Assembly (NCBI GenBank): GCA_944321005.1 | Contig: CALUJT010000131.1 | Location: 1 to 6,573, forward strand | Length of the DNA stretch: 6,573 bases | Source: an uncultured Atopobiaceae bacterium | GTDB taxonomy: Bacteria; Actinomycetota; Coriobacteriia; Coriobacteriales; Atopobiaceae | Direction of reading: 5' to 3' | Shown here: positions 1 through 4,596 of the stretch, one piece after another | Position numbering within the stretch: position 1 is the stretch's first letter | Layout: each line of letters opens with the position of its first letter | Translations under genes and position numbers: made by a program | The notes under the pieces: generated by a model | Told to the model about the DNA's origin: nothing | What the model saw: the letters and a program-made list of their open reading frames with translations, nothing else | Database searches by the model: none

Positions 1-819
1 GTCGTTCGCTTCCACGACGTGAGCTTTGCCTATCCGGGCAGCCGCGCCACCGTGGAGCACCTCTCCTTCGAGGCGCGCCCCGGGGAGATCCTAAGCGTCA
101 TCGGCCAGAACGGAGCCGGAAAGACAACGCTCACGAAGCTTCTGAACGGCCTGCTCAAGCCCGCCTCCGGCGAGGTGGTCGTGGCGGGCCTCCGCACGAG
201 CGACACCCCCACGAGCCGCCTTGCCGCCCATGTGGCCACCCTCTTCCAGAACCCCGACCGCCAGCTCTGCAAGGACACCGTCCTCGACGAGGTCGCCTTT
301 GGCCTCGAGCTCACGGGCGTCCCCGCAGCCGAGGCGCGCGAGCGCGCCCGCGCCGTGGCAGAGCGCTTTGGCCTGCCCCTCGACGCCGCGCCCTTCTCAC
401 TCTCCCGCGGGCAGCGCCAGATGGTCGCCCTGGCCTCCGTGGTGGTCATAGAGCCAGACGTGATTCTCCTGGACGAGCCCACGAGCGGCCTCGACTACCG
501 CGAGTGCATGACAGTCATGGAGACGGTGCGCGAGATGGCCGCACGCGGGTGCGCGGTGGTGATGGTCTGCCACGACATGGAGGTGGTCTCGGACTTTGCC
601 GAGCGCTGCGTGGTCATGGCGGAAGGACGGATCCTGGCCCAGGGCCCAGCGAGCGACGTCTTTGCCGACGAGGCCCTCATGGCCCGCGCCGGCATAGAGC
701 CCCCGCAGGTCGTGCGCCTGGCGGGCGAGCTCGCGCGCACCGTCTCGCCCGCGTTTGCGGGCATCACCCAGGTCTCCGGCATCGTCGACACCGTGGAGGA
801 GATGGTCCGCCGTGACTAG
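1..819 (+). CDS. ECF transporter ATP-binding subunit (EcfA type), 5'-truncated by window edge
   Basis: This is a cytoplasmic ATPase that powers an energy-coupling-factor importer for vitamins or metals. The frame is open from base 1 (VVRFHDVSFAYPG), which is how EcfA domains begin. The real start is therefore just upstream, or this is the second half of a fused double ATPase. Counting from base 1 (272 residues visible): Walker A GQNGAGKTT at 35-43, Q-loop LFQNPDRQ around Q83, ABC signature LSRGQ at 134-138, Walker B VILLDE at 154-159, D-loop SGLD at 162-165 and switch His191. All catalytic elements are intact. The C-terminal tail (about 225-272) is typical of the EcfA family. The stop codon overlaps the next gene, an EcfT scaffold, by 8 bases, which supports the ECF assignment over a generic ABC ATPase. 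No substrate-binding S component is in the window, so the substrate is unknown. Which of EcfA1 or EcfA2 it is cannot be decided. Confidence 0.93.
   Translation, partial: VVRFHDVSFAYPGSRATVEHLSFEARPGEILSVIGQNGAGKTTLTKLLNGLLKPASGEVVVAGLRTSDTPTSRLAAHVATLFQNPDRQLCKDTVLDEVAFGLELTGVPAAEARERARAVAERFGLPLDAAPFSLSRGQRQMVALASVVVIEPDVILLDEPTSGLDYRECMTVMETVREMAARGCAVVMVCHDMEVVSDFAERCVVMAEGRILAQGPASDVFADEALMARAGIEPPQVVRLAGELARTVSPAFAGITQVSGIVDTVEEMVRRD
795..801 (+). promoter_or_regulatory. Ribosome binding site deciding the ecfT GTG start
   Basis: GGAGGAG ends 10 bases before the GTG at 812 and lies within the last codons of the ATPase gene. No better-placed start exists in this frame, so it fixes the overlapping GTG start. 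Confidence 0.6.
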
Positions 820-1558
820 CGTCATCGACTACGTTCCCGGGAGCACGCTGCTCCACCGGCTGAACCCCGTGACCAAGCTCGCCCTTGCCGCAGCCATCGT
901 GGCCGCGACGCTGCTGGCGGACACCTACGCGCTGCTCCTGGGGCTTCTTGCCCTCACGTTTGCGCTCGCGGCCTACGCCGGCGTGCCGGGACGGCTCGCG
1001 CGGCTGCTCAAGCTGGTGGTTCCGCTCGGCGTGGTGATGTTTGTCTTCCAGCTCCTCTTCACCCACACCGGCGAGGTCGTCTGGGGCTTTGTCACCACGG
1101 ACGGCCTGGCCACGGCCCCCAAGGTGTGCCTGCGTCTCATGGGGGTGGCGCTGCCGCTCGTGCTCATGCTCACGGTGACCAGACTCACGGACCTCGCCAA
1201 CGCCTGCGTGGAGGTGCTGCACGTGCCCTACCGCTACGCGTTCACGTTCACCACGGCGCTGCGCTTCGTGCCCGTGTTCTCCCAGGAGATGAACGCGATC
1301 ATGGAGGCCCAGACCGCGCGCGGGGTCGAGTACGACACGAGAAACCCCGTCCGCAAGCTCACGCTTATGCTGCCGCTCTGCGTCCCCCTGCTCGTGAGCT
1401 CCGTGGGAAAGACCGACGCCACGGCGCTCGCCGCCGAGCAGCGCGGCTTCTACCTGCGCACGCGCGAGAGCAGCTACCGCCGCTACCCGCTCGTCGCGCG
1501 CGACTGGGCGGCACTCGCGCTCTGCGTGGCGCTCGTGGCGCTGGCCGTGGCGCTGTAG
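812..1558 (+). CDS. ecfT: ECF transporter transmembrane scaffold protein EcfT
   Basis: This is the membrane scaffold that couples the EcfA ATPases to a substrate-specific S component. The chosen start is the GTG at 812, giving MTSVIDYVPGSTLLHRLNPVTK, a typical EcfT N-terminus (pattern ..S.lHrldPr.Kl) and 248 residues, close to the family's usual length. GGAGGAG at 795-801 lies 10 bases upstream, inside the ATPase gene, so the pair is probably translationally coupled. Hydrophobic segments lie near residues 22-57, 65-84, 107-122, 184-198 and 231-248. The long cytoplasmic coupling region carries the two short motifs that insert into the ATPases: A169-R170-G171 (AQTARGVEYD) and Q210-R211-G212 (AAEQRGFYLR). 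The second is usually Ala-Arg-Gly, so Gln for Ala is a small deviation. ATG codons at 1054 and later are internal and would remove the first membrane segments. Confidence 0.92.
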   Translation: MTSVIDYVPGSTLLHRLNPVTKLALAAAIVAATLLADTYALLLGLLALTFALAAYAGVPGRLARLLKLVVPLGVVMFVFQLLFTHTGEVVWGFVTTDGLATAPKVCLRLMGVALPLVLMLTVTRLTDLANACVEVLHVPYRYAFTFTTALRFVPVFSQEMNAIMEAQTARGVEYDTRNPVRKLTLMLPLCVPLLVSSVGKTDATALAAEQRGFYLRTRESSYRRYPLVARDWAALALCVALVALAVAL

Positions 1559-1569
1559 GGCGGCGGGCG

Positions 1570-1582
1570 GCGGGCTGCCCGC
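1570..1582 (+). repeat. Short GC inverted repeat just after ecfT
   Basis: GCGGGC, T, GCCCGC forms a perfect 6-base inverted repeat (effectively a 5-base stem with a 3-base loop) 12 bases after the ecfT stop. No T-run follows it directly; the nearest is TTTTT at 1611-1615. As a transcription terminator for the ECF operon it is weak, but it is one of only two candidates before the opposing genes. Confidence 0.3.
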
Positions 1583-1592
1583 GGGAGCTCAG

Positions 1593-1659
1593 CATACATC
1601 CTGCGCGACGTTTTTCTCGCCAACTGGGCAAACTTCCCCGGAATCGCGCGGGATGTATG
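1593..1659. repeat. 16-bp imperfect inverted repeat with 35-base centre
   Basis: CATACATCCTGCGCGA (1593-1608) pairs with TCGCGCGGGATGTATG (1644-1659): 15 Watson-Crick pairs and one T-G wobble. The 35-base centre contains TTTTT at 1611-1615 and a small TTCC-CC-GGAA palindrome. It lies in the convergent gap between ecfT and the minus-strand operon. No T-run follows either arm, so it is not a classical terminator by itself. It could be a structured 3' UTR element, a small RNA or a miniature mobile or intergenic repeat unit. The window has only one copy. Confidence 0.7.
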
Positions 1660-1690
1660 GTGGCGATTCGCGACCGCTCCGCAACGACGC

Positions 1691-1719
1691 AAAAACGAGG
1701 CGGGCACCGGGCCCGCCTC
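1691..1719 (-). terminator. Intrinsic terminator of the sigI-rsgI-lipoprotein block
   Basis: A perfect 9-base stem (GAGGCGGGC at 1697-1705, GCCCGCCTC at 1711-1719) encloses a 5-base loop. Read on the minus strand it is followed at once by GTTTTT (1696-1691), the layout of a Rho-independent terminator. It lies 26 bases beyond the lipoprotein stop. On the plus strand no T-run follows, so it acts mainly for the minus-strand genes. Confidence 0.88.
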
Positions 1720-1745
1720 ACGCGAGACTGAATTGCAGCCGTCAG

Positions 1746-2651
1746 CTAGTCGTCGTCGCGGTCGTCATCCCAGTCGTCGCGATCGTCGTCGCGGTCGTCG
1801 TCCCAGTCGTCACGGTCATCCAGGTCGTCATCGTCGTCCCAGTCGTCGTCTCGATCGTCCCAGTCGTCGTCGCGATCGTAGCGGTCGTCGTGCCAGTCAT
1901 CCCAGTCGTCGCGGTCATCCCAGTCGTCGTTGCCGTCGATGTCAGCCTCGAGGACCTTGCCCGTGCGAGCGTCGACCTCATACTCGTACTCCACGCCGCC
2001 GGACGTGAACTCCATCTCGTAGACGCCGTCATCGAGCTCGTACTCGTGGTCGTTGAAGCTTGCCTCGCTCAGCCCCAGCTGAGACAAGACGATGTCCTTG
2101 GCTGCATCGAGGCCGATGTACCCGCGGTCGTCAAGCTGCTCGGGCGCCACCGCAAGGGCGTCGGACGCAAGGCCGAACCCGCCGACCGTTTCGCGAACGC
2201 CGCTCTCGATTCTGCGAAGGAAGTCCTCCCCCGGGTAGCTCGAGCCCTGCTCGAGCTTCACGACAACGTTTCGGTCGTGTCCGTCGACGGTCTGGTTGAA
2301 GTGGCCCGCCTCGTAGATCTCCCCCACGAGCTCGGAGACCACCTCCCGACACTCACGCCCCTCGTACCCGCCATAGCCGCCCACAACGCCTCGGCCCTCG
2401 TCGTTCACTCCCTCGATCTCGGTGACCAGGCCCTTGTTGTCATACTCGATCTCGATCTCGGGGTTGACGCTCAGGAGCAGGGTGCCCACCGCCTGGGAGA
2501 CGGGAGTCTCCGCCTGGGCCTCGACCTGGGCCTCGTTCGTCTGCGCGGGGGGATTCGTCGTGGTGGTCGACCCGCATCCCGCGAGAACCGCCGCAAGGGC
2601 AACGCCCATCGTCGCGCTGGTAAGGATGCTCTTCAGGCTCGTGCTCTTCAT
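1746..2651 (-). CDS. Lipoprotein with RsgI-like Asn-Pro module, PepSY domain and Asp-rich tail
   Basis: This is a predicted surface lipoprotein of 301 residues. I do not recognise a named gene. The ATG at 2651 is chosen because AAGGAGG (2663-2657) lies 5 bases upstream and the N-terminus is then a lipoprotein signal: charged start, hydrophobic 11-24, lipobox LAGC with lipidated Cys26. Residues 27-52 are a Thr/Pro/Ala/Gln linker. Residues 56-155 resemble the extracytoplasmic module of RsgI: SVNPEIEIEYD with Asn63-Pro64, then VTEIEGVNDEGR and a helix region. Residues 178-237 look like a PepSY domain (YIGLDAAKDIVL, then YEMEF, YEYEVDARTGKVL). Residues 241-301 are almost only Asp, Arg and Trp (DDWDDRDDWDDWHDDRYDR type). 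It follows rsgI after 140 bases and has its own candidate promoter, matched to one before sigI. I infer it is a partner, decoy or target of that sigma/anti-sigma system. Domain calls are by eye. Confidence 0.88.
   Translation of the reverse strand: MKSTSLKSILTSATMGVALAAVLAGCGSTTTTNPPAQTNEAQVEAQAETPVSQAVGTLLLSVNPEIEIEYDNKGLVTEIEGVNDEGRGVVGGYGGYEGRECREVVSELVGEIYEAGHFNQTVDGHDRNVVVKLEQGSSYPGEDFLRRIESGVRETVGGFGLASDALAVAPEQLDDRGYIGLDAAKDIVLSQLGLSEASFNDHEYELDDGVYEMEFTSGGVEYEYEVDARTGKVLEADIDGNDDWDDRDDWDDWHDDRYDRDDDWDDRDDDWDDDDDLDDRDDWDDDRDDDRDDWDDDRDDD
1749..1931 (-). repeat. GAC/GAT-rich trinucleotide tract encoding the lipoprotein tail
   Basis: About 183 bases made of reiterated GAC/GAT codons with interspersed TGG and CGN units (reading GTCGTC, CAGTCGTC and CGGTCGTC on the plus strand) encode residues 241-301. 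It is an imperfect microsatellite-like tract, so copy number could change by slippage in multiples of three without breaking the frame. Confidence 0.85.
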
Positions 2652-2656
2652 GGTGT

Positions 2657-2663
2657 CCTCCTT
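2657..2663 (-). promoter_or_regulatory. Strong ribosome binding site of the lipoprotein gene
   Basis: AAGGAGG on the minus strand, 5 bases before the ATG at 2651. It rules out the in-frame upstream start at 2738, which would bury the signal peptide behind 29 extra polar residues. Confidence 0.85.
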
Positions 2664-2695
2664 GAGGTTGTCGTGCATTCTTCTTGCCTTGCGGT

Positions 2696-2743
2696 GAGAG
2701 GTTGCGCAGGGGGCATCACCAAAACCGGGGTCGCTCAAAAAAA
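2696..2743 (-). promoter_or_regulatory. Candidate SigI-type promoter before the lipoprotein gene
   Basis: Reading the minus strand: a T7 tract (2743-2737), GACCCC (2732-2727), an 18-base spacer beginning GGTTTTGG, then TGCGCAACCTCTC (2708-2696). The same two blocks recur before sigI with a 17-base spacer. The T-tract sits where an UP element would be. A leader of about 40 bases would follow, ending at the strong ribosome binding site. The C-rich -35 block resembles what I recall of Bacillus sigma-I promoters. This rests on only two aligned sites. Confidence 0.45.
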
Positions 2744-2791
2744 GATCTGGCGAGAAGAACGCGGGGCTAGGGACGCCGTTCGGAAGGCGGG

Positions 2792-3601
2792 TTAGTCATC
2801 GTCATCGTCATCGTCCCAGTCGCCGTCATCGTCCCCGTCGTCGTCGCTGTCGTCGTCCCAGTCCCCGTCATCGCCGTCGTCCCCGTCATCGCCGTCGTCC
2901 CCGTCGTCGTCTTCGTCGCCAGCGGGCACGCTCGGGGGCGGCGTCTCCGCATCCCCCTCGACCGCATCGTCCGCCGCATCGTCATCCCAGGCGTCCCCCG
3001 GCTCGGGCCTCATGACGTCATCGCTTACGCCCGGCACCGTCACGGTCACCCTGTGGTCGAGGTGCACCTCCAGCTCCACGACCAGCCGGTCCTCCGTCGC
3101 GGTCTTCCACCCCTCGTCTTCGGACTCGACCGTCACCTCGATGGTCCCGCCCTCGTCGAGATAGCCCTCGTCCTCGGCGAGCTCCGCCAAGTCGTCCGTG
3201 ACCTCGTCGACCGTCCGGCCGTAATAGGAGAAGCCGGCGATAAGCTCGGCGCCGTCGTTGTTCTCTCCCTCGAGGGAGACCACGCGGTCAAGCCGGTTGA
3301 CCTCCATGCTCACCTCGGGATTGATCCTCATGTACACCGTGCCGATTGGCAGACGCCACAGCACGCCACCGACAACAACGGCAACGACGAGACACGCCGC
3401 AGCGGCTATCAGCCCCACACGCCCGCGGGTTCTTCTCGCCGAGCGGGCCCCGAATTCAAGGACTTCCCCCTCCCCAAAGAGGACGACGTCCTCGACCACC
3501 TGGCCCATCTCGTATCCGAGGTTGGGAACCCGCAGGAAGCGCCCCTCCTCGTCAAGGGCCACCGCGTAGCTCAGCGCGCACTCCATGATCAGGTACCTCA
3601 T
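2792..3601 (-). CDS. rsgI: RsgI-type transmembrane anti-sigma-I factor with Asp-rich tail
   Basis: This is a membrane anti-sigma factor expected to bind the adjacent SigI in the cytoplasm and release it after regulated cleavage. It has 269 residues. Residues 6-45 match the RsgI N-terminal sigma-binding domain (SYAVALDEEGRFLRVPN, then GQVVEDVVLF). Arg-rich 53-61 precedes one membrane segment at about 62-83 (VGLIAAAACLVVAVVVGGVLW). Outside, VYMRINPEVSMEVNRLDRVV places Asn94-Pro95 about ten residues past the membrane. This is the RsgI motif where self-cleavage is described in Bacillus and Clostridium. The module continues to about 190 (YYGRTVDEVTDDL, EDEGYLDEGGTIEVTV). Residues 203-269 are acidic, the last 41 nearly pure Asp/Gly with Trp and Ser. 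No carbohydrate-binding or protease domain is fused, unlike clostridial cellulosome RsgIs. The ATG at 3601 overlaps the sigI stop (ATGA), with GGGAGGTGA 6 bases upstream. The family call rests on the combination of context and motifs. Confidence 0.87.
   Translation of the reverse strand: MRYLIMECALSYAVALDEEGRFLRVPNLGYEMGQVVEDVVLFGEGEVLEFGARSARRTRGRVGLIAAAACLVVAVVVGGVLWRLPIGTVYMRINPEVSMEVNRLDRVVSLEGENNDGAELIAGFSYYGRTVDEVTDDLAELAEDEGYLDEGGTIEVTVESEDEGWKTATEDRLVVELEVHLDHRVTVTVPGVSDDVMRPEPGDAWDDDAADDAVEGDAETPPPSVPAGDEDDDGDDGDDGDDGDDGDWDDDSDDDGDDDGDWDDDDDDD
2795..2917 (-). repeat. GAC/GGC/GAT trinucleotide tract encoding the RsgI tail
   Basis: The last 41 codons of rsgI are reiterated GAC, GAT and GGC/GGG units (plus-strand look: GTCGTCCCCGTCATC, GTCATCGTCATC), giving Asp/Gly repeats such as GDDGDDGDDG and a terminal run of seven Asp. 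Like the lipoprotein tract it could expand or contract in frame. Confidence 0.82.
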
Positions 3602-4341
3602 CGTGCGTCACCTCCCGGGCGCTCCACAATCTTGTGGAGGTGTCCGCGGATGATCTCGAAGCCGTTGGTGTAGGCCAGCAGCAGCGCCACGAGATAGGTG
3701 CGGTGGCGCTCGAGGGTCTTCTTCTCCACCCCGGAGCCGCGGGCAAGGTCGGTGATCGGCAGCTTCTTGGTGGCGAGAAGACGCTCCAGGAGCTCGGGGT
3801 TGGCTCGGGCGTGCGCAAGGGCCCTGCCGCACGCCTCGAGCGTGCGCCGCTGCTGCGGGCAGCTCTCCGTCACGTCAAAGAGGGTTATCCCAAAGTCCCT
3901 GAGCTGCGAGGCAAATTCCGCTATCTCCGCCCGGCTCGCAAGACGCGTCTCGCGCTCCGAGATCTCGTCCTTCTCGGCAGCCAGCGTCTCAACGAGCGGG
4001 CGGTCGTCCTCGTCGTCGGACGCCGGGCGCCGCTCGTCCAGAGAGACCACCTCGGCGTGCCTGCTCTCTCTGCGCCTGAAGTCAATCAGGCGGTTTCTGA
4101 TGCTCAGGGCGGCGAGGGGTATGAACGCTCCCCGCACGCGGTCGTACGTCATCACCGCCTCGTGAAAGGCATACATGGCGATCCCCAGCTCGTCGTCTCG
4201 TCCCTCCTGCGGTGGCCGGCCCATGAACTTTGCCGTCTCCGCCTTGATGAACGGGAGGTAGCTCCGTACGAGCTCGTCGGCGGCACGCGGATCCCGCCTT
4301 GCTGCGCGAACCCGAGCGACTATCTCCCTGCTTTCTCTCAT
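3598..4341 (-). CDS. sigI: SigI-family RNA polymerase sigma factor
   Basis: This is an alternative sigma factor of 247 residues, close to Bacillus SigI in length. Region 2 spans about 20-92: AADELVRSYLPFIKAETAKFMG, then DELGIAMYAFHEAVMTYD, GAFIPLAALSIRNRLIDFRRRE. An acidic linker (about 105-132) follows. The SigI-specific C-terminal region is at 137-235: EIAEFASQLRDFGITLFDVTESCPQQR, LPITDLARGSGVEKKTLERHRTYLVALLLAYTNGFEIIRGHL, where the KTLERHR helix is the likely -35 reader. A canonical sigma-4 domain is absent, as in the family. Start choice: ATG 4341 has a GAGGGGAG-type site close upstream and gives the family length. An in-frame GTG at 4392 has a well-placed AGGTGA (4407-4402) and would add 17 residues, but those codons coincide with a hairpin and the candidate promoter. 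The 4-base overlap with rsgI implies coupled, stoichiometric synthesis. Confidence 0.9.
   Translation of the reverse strand: MRESREIVARVRAARRDPRAADELVRSYLPFIKAETAKFMGRPPQEGRDDELGIAMYAFHEAVMTYDRVRGAFIPLAALSIRNRLIDFRRRESRHAEVVSLDERRPASDDEDDRPLVETLAAEKDEISERETRLASRAEIAEFASQLRDFGITLFDVTESCPQQRRTLEACGRALAHARANPELLERLLATKKLPITDLARGSGVEKKTLERHRTYLVALLLAYTNGFEIIRGHLHKIVERPGGDAR
3608..3616 (-). promoter_or_regulatory. Ribosome binding site of rsgI inside the sigI 3' end
   Basis: GGGAGGTGA on the minus strand ends 6 bases before the rsgI ATG at 3601, whose ATG overlaps the sigI TGA. It favours the ATG at 3601 over the second in-frame ATG at 3586. Confidence 0.75.
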
Positions 4342-4354
4342 CTCTCCCCTCGGA

Positions 4355-4390
4355 GATAGGATGCGGACGCTGCCCCGCAAAAGCGGGGTC
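4355..4390 (-). promoter_or_regulatory. Candidate autoregulated SigI-type promoter before sigI
   Basis: Minus strand: GACCCC (4390-4385), a 17-base spacer beginning GCTTTTGC, then TCCGCATCCTATC (4367-4355). The second block matches the one before the lipoprotein gene at 10 of 13 positions, and the first block plus TTTTG is nearly identical. Transcription would start about 10-15 bases before the ATG at 4341, which excludes the GTG at 4392 for this transcript. Confidence 0.45.
4373..4388. repeat. GC hairpin with AAAA/TTTT loop overlapping the sigI promoter motif
   Basis: CCCCGC (4373-4378) and GCGGGG (4383-4388) form a perfect 6-base stem around AAAA. It overlaps the proposed -35 block. The lipoprotein promoter keeps the block but not the right arm, so the palindrome is specific to sigI: an operator, or an RNA hairpin if transcription begins further upstream. 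Confidence 0.5.
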
Positions 4391-4409
4391 ACCTGGAAAT
4401 CACCTGAAA
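4389..4409. promoter_or_regulatory. Direct repeat TCACCTGRAA with 11-base period upstream of sigI
   Basis: TCACCTGGAA (4389-4398) and TCACCTGAAA (4400-4409) match at 9 of 10 positions and are offset by 11 bases, about one helical turn. They abut the proposed sigI -35 block, where an activator might bind. One copy also contains the AGGTGA that would serve as ribosome binding site for the alternative GTG start. Confidence 0.4.
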
Positions 4410-4417
4410 CGTTCAGG
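4403..4417. repeat. CCTGAA-ACG-TTCAGG inverted repeat
   Basis: Perfect 6-base arms with a 3-base centre, overlapping the second direct-repeat copy upstream of sigI. The size and symmetry would suit a dimeric repressor or activator site; no known consensus is recognised. Confidence 0.4.
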
Positions 4418-4450
4418 ATATCGGCCGCGCGGCACGAGAACGTAAGCGCT

Positions 4451-4485
4451 CCGTAAGCCGCGGCGAACGGTGCCGCGGCTTACGG
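4451..4485. repeat. Perfect 14-bp inverted repeat in the sigI/recQ divergent region
   Basis: CCGTAAGCCGCGGC (4451-4464) and GCCGCGGCTTACGG (4472-4485) are perfect complements around a 7-base loop, GAACGGT. Neither side is followed by a T-run. It lies upstream of both divergent genes, roughly 110 bases from each start. CGTAAGC occurs again at 4441-4447. It may be a Rho-independent-like barrier, an operator or a repeat element. Confidence 0.7.
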
Positions 4486-4559
4486 GCGGCGCACGAGCGG
4501 AACGCCCCAAGCGTGACAAAGCCGCGTGGCGAGGGGCGATTTCCGTCCGGCCCAAGGCG

Positions 4560-4565
4560 CATAAT
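4560..4565 (+). promoter_or_regulatory. Possible -10 box of recQ
   Basis: CATAAT matches the housekeeping TATAAT at 5 of 6 positions in an otherwise very GC-rich stretch, 31 bases before the recQ ATG. No convincing -35 box stands about 17 bases upstream, so this is weak. Confidence 0.3.
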
Positions 4566-4587
4566 GGGGCGAGAAGGACCCGACGAC

Positions 4588-4592
4588 AGGAG
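4588..4592 (+). promoter_or_regulatory. Ribosome binding site deciding the recQ start
   Basis: AGGAG lies 4 bases before the ATG at 4597. The frame stays open upstream to 4513, but no other start there has such a site, and those residues do not resemble RecQ. Confidence 0.7.
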
Positions 4593-4596
4593 CCCC

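Noticed and set aside
1749..1931. CRISPR-like array suggested by the short repeats
   Set aside because: The units are 3-24 base coding repeats in frame with an Asp-rich protein tail, with no constant repeat and unique spacer pattern.
2737..2791. Intrinsic terminator after rsgI using the T7 tract at 2743-2737
   Set aside because: The only nearby stem (GAACG/CGTTC) is 5 bases with a long loop and lies 13 bases before the T-run. The tract fits better as an upstream element of the lipoprotein promoter.
1653..2795. Long plus-strand open frame of 380 residues with a Val/Ile/Pro-rich start that looks like membrane helices
   Set aside because: It is the antisense of the lipoprotein gene. The hydrophobic run is the reverse reading of the GAC repeat tract (GTC/ATC), and it crosses the terminator. 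The minus-strand gene has a signal peptide, lipobox, domains and a strong ribosome binding site.
4392..4392. GTG at 4392 as the sigI start (17 extra residues)
   Set aside because: It has a decent AGGTGA upstream, but the extra codons span a GC hairpin and the candidate promoter, and the ATG at 4341 gives the family length. Kept as an alternative only.
4513..4596. N-terminal extension of recQ from the GTG at 4513
   Set aside because: There is no ribosome binding site, the residues are unlike RecQ, and the ATG at 4597 has AGGAG 4 bases upstream and the standard N-terminus.
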